The notes below the pieces were generated by a model. The model saw only the letters and a program-made list of their open reading frames with translations, did not search any database and had not been told where the DNA came from. Made by a program: the position numbers and the translations under genes. From Rahnella sikkimica (lineage in GTDB: Bacteria > Pseudomonadota > Gammaproteobacteria > Enterobacterales > Enterobacteriaceae), in contig NZ_CP019062.1 in the NCBI RefSeq assembly GCF_002951615.1, positions 4,092,001 through 4,156,000 of the forward strand: a stretch of 64,000 nucleotides of DNA, read 5' to 3'. Below are positions 30,886-37,942 of the stretch, piece by piece (the first letter of the stretch is position 1; every line of letters starts with the position of its first letter).

Positions 30886-31184
30886 TGTCGATGAAAAAAG
30901 TGAGCTTCGATTTTAATCACATCCCGGATTTACCCGCATTCTACGGCGAGTTTGTGCGTCAGTTTGAACTGAGTGACGAATTCGGCGCGAATCTGGATGC
31001 ACTCTGGGACGAGGTAACTGGCGGGATCGCGCTGCCGGTTGAAATTGATTTCTTAAATCTGAATGCCAGCCGCAAACGGCGCTTTGGTGCGCTGATCCTG
31101 CTGTTTGAAGAGGCTGAGGAAGAACTGGAAGGCGAGTTGCGCCTGAACCTGCTGGAGAAACCGGCCGCGAAAGCAAAAGGTTAA
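30885..31184 (+). CDS. Barstar-family ribonuclease inhibitor (YhcO-like)
   Basis: 99 residues (97 if the third codon ATG is used). It matches barstar: the segment LDALWDEV (37-44) carries Asp38, Trp41 and Asp42, the counterparts of barstar Asp35, Trp38 and Asp39, which plug the barnase active site, and an acidic helix follows at about 75-86. No signal peptide, so it protects the cytosol from the ribonuclease encoded just upstream. E. coli keeps a homologue, yhcO, next to aaeB without a barnase, so this locus shows the complete pair. Its start overlaps the ribonuclease stop by one base. Confidence 0.92.
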   Translation: MSMKKVSFDFNHIPDLPAFYGEFVRQFELSDEFGANLDALWDEVTGGIALPVEIDFLNLNASRKRRFGALILLFEEAEEELEGELRLNLLEKPAAKAKG

Positions 31185-31187
31185 AAA

Positions 31188-31230
31188 GAAAAAACCCGCC
31201 GTTGTCTGTTGAGCAAATGGCGGGTTTTTG
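31188..31230. terminator. Bidirectional terminator between barstar and darP
   Basis: Perfect 10-bp stem AAAACCCGCC / GGCGGGTTTT (31191-31200, 31219-31228) with an 18-nt loop and A/T runs on both sides, between convergent genes. Confidence 0.88.
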
Positions 31231-31235
31231 TTCTT

Positions 31236-31787
31236 TTAGTCCTGGCCTTCAGCCAGTTCGCGCAGATACTGGAAAATCTGGCGGTAAGATTTCGGCGGCT
31301 TGTTCGCCGCTTTCTCTTTTTGCGCGTTGCGGATCAGCGCGCGAAGTTGCTGACGGTCAGCTTCCGGATAAAGATCTAAAACGGAAGGGATGACATCGTC
31401 GCCTTCTTCAACCAGACGGTCACGCAGAATTTCCAGTTTATGGAACAGCGAAACCTGCTGGTTGTGGCGGTTTTTCAGTTTATCCAGCGCGGTCTGGATC
31501 GGCTCAACGTCACGGGAACGCAGCATTTTACCGATCAGTTGCATCTGGCGACGGCGGCCTTCTTTCTTGATCTTCTGCGCCAGATTAATGGCAGCGCGCA
31601 GATCTTCGTCCAGCGGCAATTTGTCGAGCGAGTTATTACCCAGATCAACCATTTCTGCACCGAGATCTTTCAGCGCCTCGGCGTCACGTTTGATTTCACT
31701 TTTACTGACCCAGATGATCTCATCATCTTCTTCGTTCGCGTTGTTATCCGGAACGTCGTCGTGCCAGTCGTCAATTTTCTTTGTCAT
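31236..31787 (-). CDS. darP: Dual-action ribosomal maturation protein DarP (YjgA)
   Basis: 183 residues, all-helical and highly charged, with the DUF615 sequence ([21 protein letters not shown] ... ELVDLG-type segment and a C-terminal [13 protein letters not shown]). It binds precursors of the large ribosomal subunit late in maturation, probably at the peptidyl-transferase centre. It is divergent from tldE (pmbA), the arrangement seen in enterobacteria. The acidic N-terminus ([18 protein letters not shown]) is normal for the family. Confidence 0.93.
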   Translation of the reverse strand: MTKKIDDWHDDVPDNNANEEDDEIIWVSKSEIKRDAEALKDLGAEMVDLGNNSLDKLPLDEDLRAAINLAQKIKKEGRRRQMQLIGKMLRSRDVEPIQTALDKLKNRHNQQVSLFHKLEILRDRLVEEGDDVIPSVLDLYPEADRQQLRALIRNAQKEKAANKPPKSYRQIFQYLRELAEGQD

Positions 31788-31997
31788 GGGCGCTTCCTCT
31801 TAACGAGGTAATCCTGTCAGTTTGATTGTGCTTTATTGCTTCGGCCGCATTATGCCACAGTCCTCTATATTCTGTTGCAACTTCGGTTTAACACTGTCGG
31901 ACTGAAAGCGAAATTATGGCGAGTCTCTGTTAGACTCAACGGTATTCGTTTTCATAATTCAGTGTTGAACAATCCCTTTTATCTCATAAGCGATGGC

Positions 31998-33344
31998 ATG
32001 CCGATGAACGTAGTCAATCAAGTTGCGCAGCAGCGTAAAACCCTGGAACAGGCCGTCTCACAGGCACTGGAGCTGGCGAAAGCAGGCTCAGACGCCGCGG
32101 AAGTTGCGGTCAGCAAAACCACCGGAATCGGCGTCAGCACGCGTTTTGGCGAAGTTGAGAACGTAGAATTCAACAGCGATGGCGCGTTAGGCATCACTGT
32201 GTATTATCAGAACCGCAAGGGCAGTGCGTCTTCCACCGATTTAAGCCCGGATGCGATTTCCCGCACCGTGCAGGCTGCGCTGGATATCGCCCGTTATACG
32301 TCACCGGATCCGTTCGCGGGCGTAGCGGATAAAGAAATGCTGGCCTTCGATGCGCCTGATCTGGATCTTTTCCATCCGGAAGAGCTGGATCCGGATCGCT
32401 GTATCGAGCTGGCCGCCCGCGCTGAACAGGCCGCGCTTAAAGCAGATAAACGCATCACCAATACTGAAGGCGGCAGTTTTAACAGCCACTACGGCATCCG
32501 CGTTTTCGGCAACAGCCAGGGCATGTTGCAGAGCTATTGTTCGACGCGTCACTCCATTTCCGCTTCGGTTATCGCGGAGCATAAAGGTGATATGGAACGC
32601 GATTACGCCTATTCCATCGCCCGTAAAATGAGCGATCTGAAAGACCCGGAATGGGTCGGCGAAGAGTGTGCGCGCCGCACGTTGTCGCGTCTGGCTCCGC
32701 GTAAATTACCGACCATGCAGTCACCGGTTCTGTTCGCTTCTGAAGTGGCAACCGGTCTGTTCGGGCATCTTGTCGGTGCGATCAGCGGCGGCAGTATTTA
32801 CCGTAAATCGTCATTCCTGCTCGACAGCCTCGGCAAGCAAATCCTGCCGGAATGGCTGACCATCGAAGAACATCCGCATTTGTTGCAAGGTCTGGCTTCG
32901 ACACCGTTCGACAGCGAAGGTGTCCGCACCGAACGCCGTGATATCGTCAAAGACGGCGTGCTGCAAAGCTGGCTGATGACCTGTTATTCCGCGCGTAAGC
33001 TCGGTCTGCAAACTACCGGCCATGCGGGCGGCATCCACAACTGGCGTATCGCCGGTCAGGGTGACGACTTTGCCGGTATGCTGCGTAAGCTCGACAAAGG
33101 TCTGGTCGTGACCGAACTGATGGGCCAGGGCGTCAGTGGCGTGACCGGTGACTATTCCCGCGGCGCGGCCGGTTTCTGGGTCGAGAATGGCGAGATCCAG
33201 TATCCGGTGAGCGAAATCACCATCGCCGGTAATCTGAAAGACATGTGGCGCAATATGGTTGCCATCGGCAGCGATATTGAAACCCGCAGCAATATCCAGT
33301 GCGGCTCCGTGCTGTTGCCTGCGATGAAAATCGCCGGCGAATAA
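31998..33344 (+). CDS. pmbA: Metalloprotease accessory subunit TldE (PmbA)
   Basis: 448 residues. It is the non-zinc partner of TldD; the heterodimer degrades unfolded peptides and matures microcin B17. It is nearly collinear with E. coli PmbA, with blocks such as [16 protein letters not shown] and [11 protein letters not shown]. It lacks the HExxxH motif, as expected for TldE. The ATG at 31998 or the one at 32004 ([16 protein letters not shown]) fits; the much longer open frame upstream shows no similarity and overlaps the darP promoter side. It ends in a clear terminator. Confidence 0.94.
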   Translation: MPMNVVNQVAQQRKTLEQAVSQALELAKAGSDAAEVAVSKTTGIGVSTRFGEVENVEFNSDGALGITVYYQNRKGSASSTDLSPDAISRTVQAALDIARYTSPDPFAGVADKEMLAFDAPDLDLFHPEELDPDRCIELAARAEQAALKADKRITNTEGGSFNSHYGIRVFGNSQGMLQSYCSTRHSISASVIAEHKGDMERDYAYSIARKMSDLKDPEWVGEECARRTLSRLAPRKLPTMQSPVLFASEVATGLFGHLVGAISGGSIYRKSSFLLDSLGKQILPEWLTIEEHPHLLQGLASTPFDSEGVRTERRDIVKDGVLQSWLMTCYSARKLGLQTTGHAGGIHNWRIAGQGDDFAGMLRKLDKGLVVTELMGQGVSGVTGDYSRGAAGFWVENGEIQYPVSEITIAGNLKDMWRNMVAIGSDIETRSNIQCGSVLLPAMKIAGE

Positions 33345-33355
33345 TTCTTCCCAAA

Positions 33356-33384
33356 AAGCAGCGATCGCCCGATCGCTGCTTCCT
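33356..33384 (+). terminator. Terminator of pmbA
   Basis: Perfect 12-bp stem AAGCAGCGATCG / CGATCGCTGCTT (33356-33381) with a 2-nt loop, then a pyrimidine-rich tail (CCTTCTTT). The GATCG core makes it a near-perfect palindrome. Confidence 0.8.
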
Positions 33385-33505
33385 TCTTTACAACCTTTCT
33401 TTACAAAAATTCATCCCGTTTTCTTCTCGCTCAGCCTATTTTTATAAAGCCTTACAAGCAATGTCGTTTTAACTAACAAATAAAAAACAATAGAGAGAAA
33501 AGAAT

Positions 33506-33892
33506 ATGCGCAAACAACTGATGGCGTTGGCGGTAATCGCCCTGTTAGGAAGCAGTACTGCGGTTCTGGCCGCCGATTTAGAAACGGACATGGACACGAT
33601 TGCGGATAACTACAGCAAAGTGCTGAAAACCAGCGATCAGGCAGAACTGACGACCAGCCTGGCGAACATGAAAGCGGCAGCGGAAGATGCGAAAAAAGCC
33701 ACACCGCCGAAGCTGAAAGGCAAAGCGCCGGACAGCCCTGAGATCCAGGATTACCGCAAAGGGCTGGATACGCTTATTGGTCAGATTGATTCGGCATCGG
33801 CTTTGGCGAAAGCCGGCAAGGTAGATGAAGCGAAGAAAGAAGCCGAAGGGTTTAAGGCGACGCGTAATGAGAACCACAAGAAGTTTAAATAG
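33506..33892 (+). CDS. cybC: Periplasmic cytochrome b562
   Basis: 128 residues. A Sec signal (1-22, ending AVLA) is followed by a 106-residue four-helix bundle. The axial heme ligands are conserved: Met29 (mature Met7, in DLETDM) and His124 (mature His102, in TRNENH). It is a soluble b-type cytochrome of unclear electron partner. It lies downstream of pmbA with its own leader after the pmbA terminator. In E. coli K-12 cybC is truncated; here the signal peptide and full length are intact. Confidence 0.94.
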   Translation: MRKQLMALAVIALLGSSTAVLAADLETDMDTIADNYSKVLKTSDQAELTTSLANMKAAAEDAKKATPPKLKGKAPDSPEIQDYRKGLDTLIGQIDSASALAKAGKVDEAKKEAEGFKATRNENHKKFK

Positions 33893-34240
33893 CAGGGGCC
33901 GCTGCTAAAGCGGCTTTAAAAACAGATTTGAGAAAATTTCGGTTTCTCAATAACGGTTATCACATGGCCTTTCGCGCCGAAACCGAGCAGAGAGGAAAGT
34001 GCTTTTCCTCTCTGCACTCTCCTCGCTTTTTTACTGCGCGCTACCGCTGGCTGGCTATGTTTCAGTGGCCGCAGTTAGTGCCGCAAAATCCCGCCGCTGC
34101 GCGGTTCCCTCGCGTCGGATTACAAACCGCGCGTAAAGATACGCGTTTTTTCATCTCTCCTTCCGGCGTGATTTTTGAAAGCGGCCACTGGCTACTCTAA
34201 ATTCAAATGCAGATTGGTTTTGCCTTTTGAATAGGTTGGA

Positions 34241-34334
34241 TGGCGCGCTCAGAAATCTTGCTGACCGAGGGTTCGAGACCACAAGGCTCGAAGCCCTCAA
34301 GGAAGGCACCGCGCAGCGGCAAGATTTCGCGCCA
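34241..34334. repeat. Long nested imperfect palindrome
   Basis: The outer arms TGGCGCG + AAATCTTGC (34241-34261, with a 5-nt insertion) pair with GCAAGATTT + CGCGCCA (34319-34334). An inner 11-bp stem (34267-34277 with 34287-34298, one bulged G) closes a 9-nt loop. The folded form resembles a small structured RNA or a palindromic mobile repeat. Confidence 0.6.
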
Positions 34335-34501
34335 CTCACCAATGCGGCAGATCATGTCCGTCGACCCAGCGACAGCGCGCAGTGAAAGAGCCGGAGATTT
34401 TTAAGAGGCGCGGCGATAGGCGCCTCTTAAAGCCAGTGTGGGTGGCAACCCACGACCTTGACCTTAAAGCCAGGTTAGGTGGTAACCCAAGGTTGACAGT
34501 A

Positions 34502-34521
34502 AAAGCCGCCATTGCAGCGGC
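34502..34521 (-). terminator. Terminator of rnk
   Basis: Read on the minus strand, GCCGC-N7-GCGGC is followed by TTTTA, ten bases after the rnk stop codon. Short stem, but placed and oriented correctly. Confidence 0.65.
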
Positions 34522-34530
34522 CTCTGCAAA

Positions 34531-34941
34531 TTAACGCCGTAATTCCCCGGCTGCCTCCGGCTGATACAGCAACTCCAGCACATTCACCACACTTTCACCG
34601 CCGCCGGGCATTTCCCACGTAATGCTGCCGCCGACGCGCAGGCCCAACAGGGCCGCGCCGAGCGGGGCCATCACGGAAAGCTGTTCGTTGCTGTCTTTCA
34701 GCGCCGCAGGATAGACCAGCGTACGAATGTGCTCTTCGCCTTCTTTACCTTCTGTAAAGCGAACCTTGCTGTTCATCGTTACCACGTCGGCCGGGATTTG
34801 TTCGGGCGGCAAAATCTCTGCGCGATCTAACTCTTCATTCAGTGCGTCGGCCACCGGGCTGCTGGCAAAAGCCGGTTGCGCCAGCAGTCTATCCAGGCGT
34901 TCTGCGTCAAGTTCGCTGATGATCAGTGTCGGTTTACTCAT
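34531..34941 (-). CDS. rnk: Nucleoside diphosphate kinase regulator Rnk
   Basis: 136 residues: a short N-terminal coiled-coil domain (about 1-45) and a C-terminal GreA/GreB-like FKBP domain (about 55-135, with [24 protein letters not shown]). Rnk binds RNA polymerase and influences Ndk levels and nucleotide pools; unlike GreA it does not rescue arrested polymerase efficiently. The ATG at 34939-34941 (MSKPTLIIS) follows GGAG. The frame stays open further upstream through a terminator-like hairpin, but that extension has no family similarity. A sigma-54-like element lies just upstream. Confidence 0.93.
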   Translation of the reverse strand: MSKPTLIISELDAERLDRLLAQPAFASSPVADALNEELDRAEILPPEQIPADVVTMNSKVRFTEGKEGEEHIRTLVYPAALKDSNEQLSVMAPLGAALLGLRVGGSITWEMPGGGESVVNVLELLYQPEAAGELRR

Positions 34942-34978
34942 AACATTCTCCATGGTTCCTTTTGCATCACCCGCTTCA

Positions 34979-34994
34979 TGCGAGTGGGGTGCCA
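34979..34994 (-). promoter_or_regulatory. Sigma-54-like promoter element upstream of rnk
   Basis: On the minus strand, TGGCACCCCACTCGCA matches the -24/-12 consensus TGGCAC-N5-TTGCA with a single change (TCGC) and the required 10-bp spacing between GG and GC. Transcription would start near 34969, leaving a 28-nt leader before rnk. Sigma-54 control of rnk is not something I know to be established. Confidence 0.4.
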
Positions 34995-35000
34995 GTAGGC

Positions 35001-35036
35001 AAAAAACAACACCCCCGCGGGTAAGCGCGGGGGTGT
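35001..35036 (-). terminator. Strong terminator upstream of rnk
   Basis: Perfect 11-bp GC-rich stem ACACCCCCGCG / CGCGGGGGTGT (35009-35036) with a 6-nt loop. On the minus strand it is followed by TGTTTTTT. No gene precedes it on that strand, so it ends a short leader or small RNA, or attenuates rnk. Confidence 0.75.
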
Positions 35037-35340
35037 CAGTGTTCTGCATGTGTTCTTTGATACTAGGCATTCTTTCCGGTAAATGAAAGCGTTGTTAGGG
35101 AAATAATCCGCATTGCTAAAAATCCGATTACCAGTGAAATACGCTGCTACAGACGGCAATACTCAGTGATATGACGACTTAACTTTTCGTTTTGCGAATG
35201 CGATCTGCTTAGCTCACCGTATTTCCACTTCGAACTGGAAAAAGACCCACTACACAGGAAATCTCTCCAGGGTTAGGGTAAAGACAGACGAAATAAACGG
35301 CTGAAAATAGAAAGTCAGGCAAGGAGAGAGGTAACCGCGA

Positions 35341-35691
35341 GTGAATAACGGAACCGCATCGGTAAAAAGTATCGGGCAGGCAGGGTTGGAAGACGCTCCG
35401 GCGATAACAGAGCAAGTATTGAAAGAAATTCAATTGATGCAAGGTGCGAAGAATATCACCACCACAGATGTTCAGTTGCAGATGTTAACGTCACACGTTA
35501 AAGCCATGGTATTACGCTCAATGAGCGGTGAGCCATTGCCTGAAGTCGAAAAAGATTTATTTGACGAAATCTCGGATGAATCCATGCAAATGGCCGAAGA
35601 AGTGGTCAGCTGGTTCGGGAATTTACCGATTGAGGAAGCGTATTTACTCTCGGTGCATTTTGAAGTTGCAAGAGACAACGAACCGAAATAA
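35341..35691 (+). CDS. Small PRD-domain protein, first gene of the cassette
   Basis: 116 residues, starting at GTG (35341). The central part (about 45-112: TSHVKAMVLRS ... VVSWFGNLPIEEAYLLSVHFEVA) is a single PTS-regulation (PRD) domain with the two histidines (HV near 51, VHF near 106) that are phosphorylated by PTS proteins in larger regulators. It has no DNA- or RNA-binding domain, so it may work as a phospho-switch acting on a partner, perhaps the big PRD regulator at the end of the cluster. I recall a TIGRFAM model for PRD proteins of this cassette type, named after EF_0829/AHA_3910 (memory, not checked). It leads the operon by 47 bp over the SFCGS gene. Confidence 0.8.
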   Translation: MNNGTASVKSIGQAGLEDAPAITEQVLKEIQLMQGAKNITTTDVQLQMLTSHVKAMVLRSMSGEPLPEVEKDLFDEISDESMQMAEEVVSWFGNLPIEEAYLLSVHFEVARDNEPK

Positions 35692-35738
35692 TCCTCATTT
35701 TTTATTTTAACGCATTAACCAAACTGGAGATGTCAATT

Positions 35739-36104
35739 ATGGGACAAGTATTAGTTGTGATCGGCGACCGTTTAGGCAAAGGCCAGAAAGTGGCAGCAGG
35801 CGTGGAAGCGGCTGGCGGAAGAGCCATTGTTGTCCCAGGCATGGCAGCCGATATGAAACTCGGCGACGTGATGAAAGCAGAAGGCGCGACCTTTGGTATT
35901 TCCTTCTGCGGCAGCGGCGGCGCCGGTGCGATTACCGCACAAAACAAATACGGATATAAAGCGAAGTACGGAATGCGTTCAGTGGATGAAGGTGTAACGG
36001 CAATTAACGAAGGCTATCTGGTATTAGGGTTTGGATTTATGGATAAAGAAGAACTGGGTCAGCGGCTGGTTGAAGCTTATAACAAGAAGTATGGTCAGGC
36101 GTAA
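35739..36104 (+). CDS. Glycine-rich SFCGS family protein
   Basis: 121 residues, cytosolic, with the family-defining SFCGSGGAGAI motif near residues 51-61 and an N-terminal VLVVIGDRLGKGQKVAAG. The fold looks like a small alpha/beta protein. The conserved cysteine in the Gly-rich loop could be a phosphorylation or catalytic residue, reminiscent of PTS EIIB cysteines, but that is a guess. The start at 35739 is preferred over an ATG nine bases earlier because GGAG then sits 9 nt away. Its stop overlaps the next gene by one base (TAATG). Confidence 0.82.
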   Translation: MGQVLVVIGDRLGKGQKVAAGVEAAGGRAIVVPGMAADMKLGDVMKAEGATFGISFCGSGGAGAITAQNKYGYKAKYGMRSVDEGVTAINEGYLVLGFGFMDKEELGQRLVEAYNKKYGQA

Positions 36105-36403
36105 TGAAGCAACAATTAACCACGACAGTTCGGGTTGAAGGAAAGGGCGAAAATAAGGCTGCCGCCTTTTCTTCCGCACTGAGTCAGGTTCAGAGGACGG
36201 TTCTCAAATCTTCGGCCAATAATGTCTTGCTGCGCATCGAACCGCAGGACGTCAAGGTTATTACGGCCGAGGAATCAGTTAAAAGAGAAAAGTTTCTGTT
36301 CTTTTTTCTGGCCAGGGAAAAAAAGAGTTATTACGTGGCGTTAGACATTACCGTCAACCTGACTGTTATTAATACGGAACAGGTAGTTTTTGTCACGAAA
36401 TAA
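36104..36403 (+). CDS. DUF4312 family protein
   Basis: 99 residues, small, soluble, alternating beta strands and helices, no membrane segment and no cysteine. It begins MKQQLTTTVRVEGKGENKAAAFSSAL. It is coupled to the SFCGS gene (TAATG overlap) and followed 32 bp later by the first membrane protein. Found only in this kind of cassette; function unknown. Together with the SFCGS protein it may be the cytosolic part of the uptake system encoded by the next two genes. Confidence 0.8.
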   Translation: MKQQLTTTVRVEGKGENKAAAFSSALSQVQRTVLKSSANNVLLRIEPQDVKVITAEESVKREKFLFFFLAREKKSYYVALDITVNLTVINTEQVVFVTK

Positions 36404-36435
36404 AAACGTTAGCTATAAATGACAAGGATATACTG

Positions 36436-37212
36436 ATGTTTTTAATTATTTTATTTAAGTCGCTTATTATCGGCGGACTGGTTGGTGTGGGGGTAGGTGC
36501 AGGTGCTGCACGTATGTTCCACGCGCCTACCGTGCAAGGGATGGGGGCTTTTCGTACTCTTGGGGAATTAAATTCCTGTGAAGGCGATCCGGCTTCGCAT
36601 TTCTCATTTGGTCTGGGCTTCTTTTTTAACGCCTGGGCTTCTTCCGTTGCGGCGGGTTCTTTCACACAGGACGTCGACCACCGCATCATCCCTCACTGGG
36701 CGACCGCTGCCCTGATGTTCAAAAACCGCAATGTGGCTGAAACCCTGCACGACCCGCGCAAGATGGCGATTGCGGGCGGCATCATCGGCATGATTGTGGT
36801 GGCATTCCTGAATACCACCGCGTCTGCGGTACCTGCGGCTTTACAGGTGACGGCGATTAAAGTGCTGGTGCCTGCGGCTAACCTGCTGGTGAACACCGTG
36901 ATGCCGGTGATTTTCTGGCTGGCGGCAATCGATGCAGGACGTCGTTCCGGTTTCTGGGCCACCATTTTCGGTGGTCTGGCGCAGATGATCATGGGTAACG
37001 CCGTGCCGGGTCTGGTGTTGGGTATTCTGATCGGGAAAGGCGTTGAGGAAAGCGGCTGGAACCGCGTCACCAAAGTGATGATGGCTGCGATTATCGCGCT
37101 GTTCGCGCTCAGCGGCTTCTTCCGTGGTTTCGACGTCAAACTGTTGCAGTCTTTCATGCTGGATGTTCCTGCGTGGCTGAACGGCATTCACAACTCACTC
37201 AGCGGCAAGTAA
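36436..37212 (+). CDS. DUF4311 family polytopic membrane protein
   Basis: 258 residues with about six to seven hydrophobic segments, opening with MFLIILFKSLIIGGLVGVGVGAGAARMFHAP. A glycine/alanine-rich first helix, a conserved polar stretch (ELNSCEGDPASHFSFGLGF, about 48-66) and a HRIIPHW segment resemble transporter substrate regions more than a simple anchor. No enzyme motif is visible. It is always paired with DUF4310 (next gene). I infer the two form the membrane channel of an unknown transporter. Confidence 0.8.
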   Translation: MFLIILFKSLIIGGLVGVGVGAGAARMFHAPTVQGMGAFRTLGELNSCEGDPASHFSFGLGFFFNAWASSVAAGSFTQDVDHRIIPHWATAALMFKNRNVAETLHDPRKMAIAGGIIGMIVVAFLNTTASAVPAALQVTAIKVLVPAANLLVNTVMPVIFWLAAIDAGRRSGFWATIFGGLAQMIMGNAVPGLVLGILIGKGVEESGWNRVTKVMMAAIIALFALSGFFRGFDVKLLQSFMLDVPAWLNGIHNSLSGK

Positions 37213-37224
37213 GGGAGCATGACA

Positions 37225-37872
37225 ATGGAAGAACAAGCCAAACGTGGTTTCTGGTACGCAGAGTGGTCGTTCCCGATCTTCGTCGGTCTGCTGTCCTCAG
37301 GCGTTTTTGCCGGGACGCACATGTATTACCTGTACGGCATTGGTGCTTTTAACGAAGTGGCGTTTGTTTCGATGCTGCGTGCAGGCATGGATACCGGCGT
37401 GTATGGCGCGGTTGCGGCCTTCGGTGCCAGTTTCCTGTTTGCCCGCATTATCGAAGGTTCGCTGGTCGGTATTCTGGATATCGGCGGCGCGATCCAGACC
37501 GGTATTGGTCTGGGCGTTCCGGCTCTGTTGCTCGGCGCGGGGATTATCTTCCCGGTGGCGAACTTTGCCGCCTCGCTGGTGACCGGCCTGATCCTCGGAT
37601 TAGCGGTGGGTTACATCATCATTCTGGCGCGTAAATTCACCATCAATCAGAGCAACTCCACCTACGGGGCGGATGTGATGATGGGCGCGGGTAACGCCTC
37701 CGGTCGTTTCCTCGGGCCGTTGATTATCCTCTCCGCGATGGCCGCGTCGATTCCAATCGGCCTGGGTTCACTGCTTGGCGCGCTGGGCTTCTACCTGTGG
37801 CAGAAACCTATCACCGGCGGTGCCATTCTCGGTGCGATGGTGCTGGGCGCGATCTTCCCGGTATCACTGTAA
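37225..37872 (+). CDS. DUF4310 family polytopic membrane protein
   Basis: 215 residues, about six transmembrane helices, very rich in Gly and Ala (for example IGLGVPALLLGAGIIFPVANFAASLVTG). Together with DUF4311 it is reminiscent in size and glycine pattern of small paired PTS IIC/IID-type subunits, but no similarity is certain. The second ATG (37225) is chosen because AGGGAG then lies 7 nt upstream rather than touching the first ATG. A perfect 10-bp hairpin (37896-37924) separates this gene from the enzyme genes. Confidence 0.8.
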   Translation: MEEQAKRGFWYAEWSFPIFVGLLSSGVFAGTHMYYLYGIGAFNEVAFVSMLRAGMDTGVYGAVAAFGASFLFARIIEGSLVGILDIGGAIQTGIGLGVPALLLGAGIIFPVANFAASLVTGLILGLAVGYIIILARKFTINQSNSTYGADVMMGAGNASGRFLGPLIILSAMAASIPIGLGSLLGALGFYLWQKPITGGAILGAMVLGAIFPVSL

Positions 37873-37895
37873 GTACTTCAATAAGACAGCAGTAA

Positions 37896-37924
37896 TCAGG
37901 CGTCAGGATGTCTCTGACGCCTGA
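37896..37924 (+). other. Intercistronic hairpin between transport and enzyme genes
   Basis: TCAGGCGTCA and TGACGCCTGA are perfect 10-bp inverted copies around a 9-nt loop, with no T run afterwards, 18 bp before the amidohydrolase start. It is more likely a 3'-end stabiliser, RNA-processing site or regulator target than a terminator. Confidence 0.6.
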
Positions 37925-37942
37925 GATTATGGAGAACGTCGT

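Larger units (their letters stand above)
33893..34530. other. Hairpin-rich intergenic region between cybC and rnk
   Basis: 638 bp without a supported gene, packed with inverted repeats. GCCGCT/AGCGGC (33898-33914) is a weak cybC terminator. A 12-bp perfect stem, GCAGAGAGGAAA, occupies 33987-34015. A nested imperfect palindrome of about 94 bp (34241-34334) has an outer stem TGGCGCG...CGCGCCA continuing into AAATCTTGC/GCAAGATTT and an inner stem GAGGGTTCGAG/CTCGAA-CCCTC. A 12-bp perfect stem TTTAAGAGGCGC/GCGCCTCTTAAA lies at 34400-34431. Two diverged 35-nt direct repeats beginning AAAGCCAG (about 34430 and 34466) each hold a small hairpin. A 237-nt open frame (33964-34200) overlaps the first stem and resembles no family I know. 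Confidence 0.65.
34942..35340. other. Divergent intergenic region between rnk and the PRD cassette
   Basis: 399 bp with no supported gene. On the minus strand it holds a possible vegetative promoter (CTTTCA 35084-35089, TAGTAT 35060-35065), a strong terminator hairpin (35001-35036) and a sigma-54-like element (34979-34994), in that order toward rnk. The plus-strand promoter of the PRD cassette must also lie here but is not obvious. Confidence 0.6.

Noticed and set aside
31836-31997. Upstream extension of pmbA
   Set aside because: The extra residues do not match TldE and cover the likely promoter between darP and pmbA.
34531-35070. Rnk with a 43-residue N-terminal extension
   Set aside because: The extension is encoded across a GC-rich terminator hairpin and a possible promoter and does not resemble any Rnk N-terminus; the ATG at 34939-34941 gives the standard length.
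36104-36403. DUF4312 protein as a PTS EIIA
   Set aside because: It contains no histidine in a conserved-looking motif and no recognisable EIIA fold signature, so no PTS subunit name is given.
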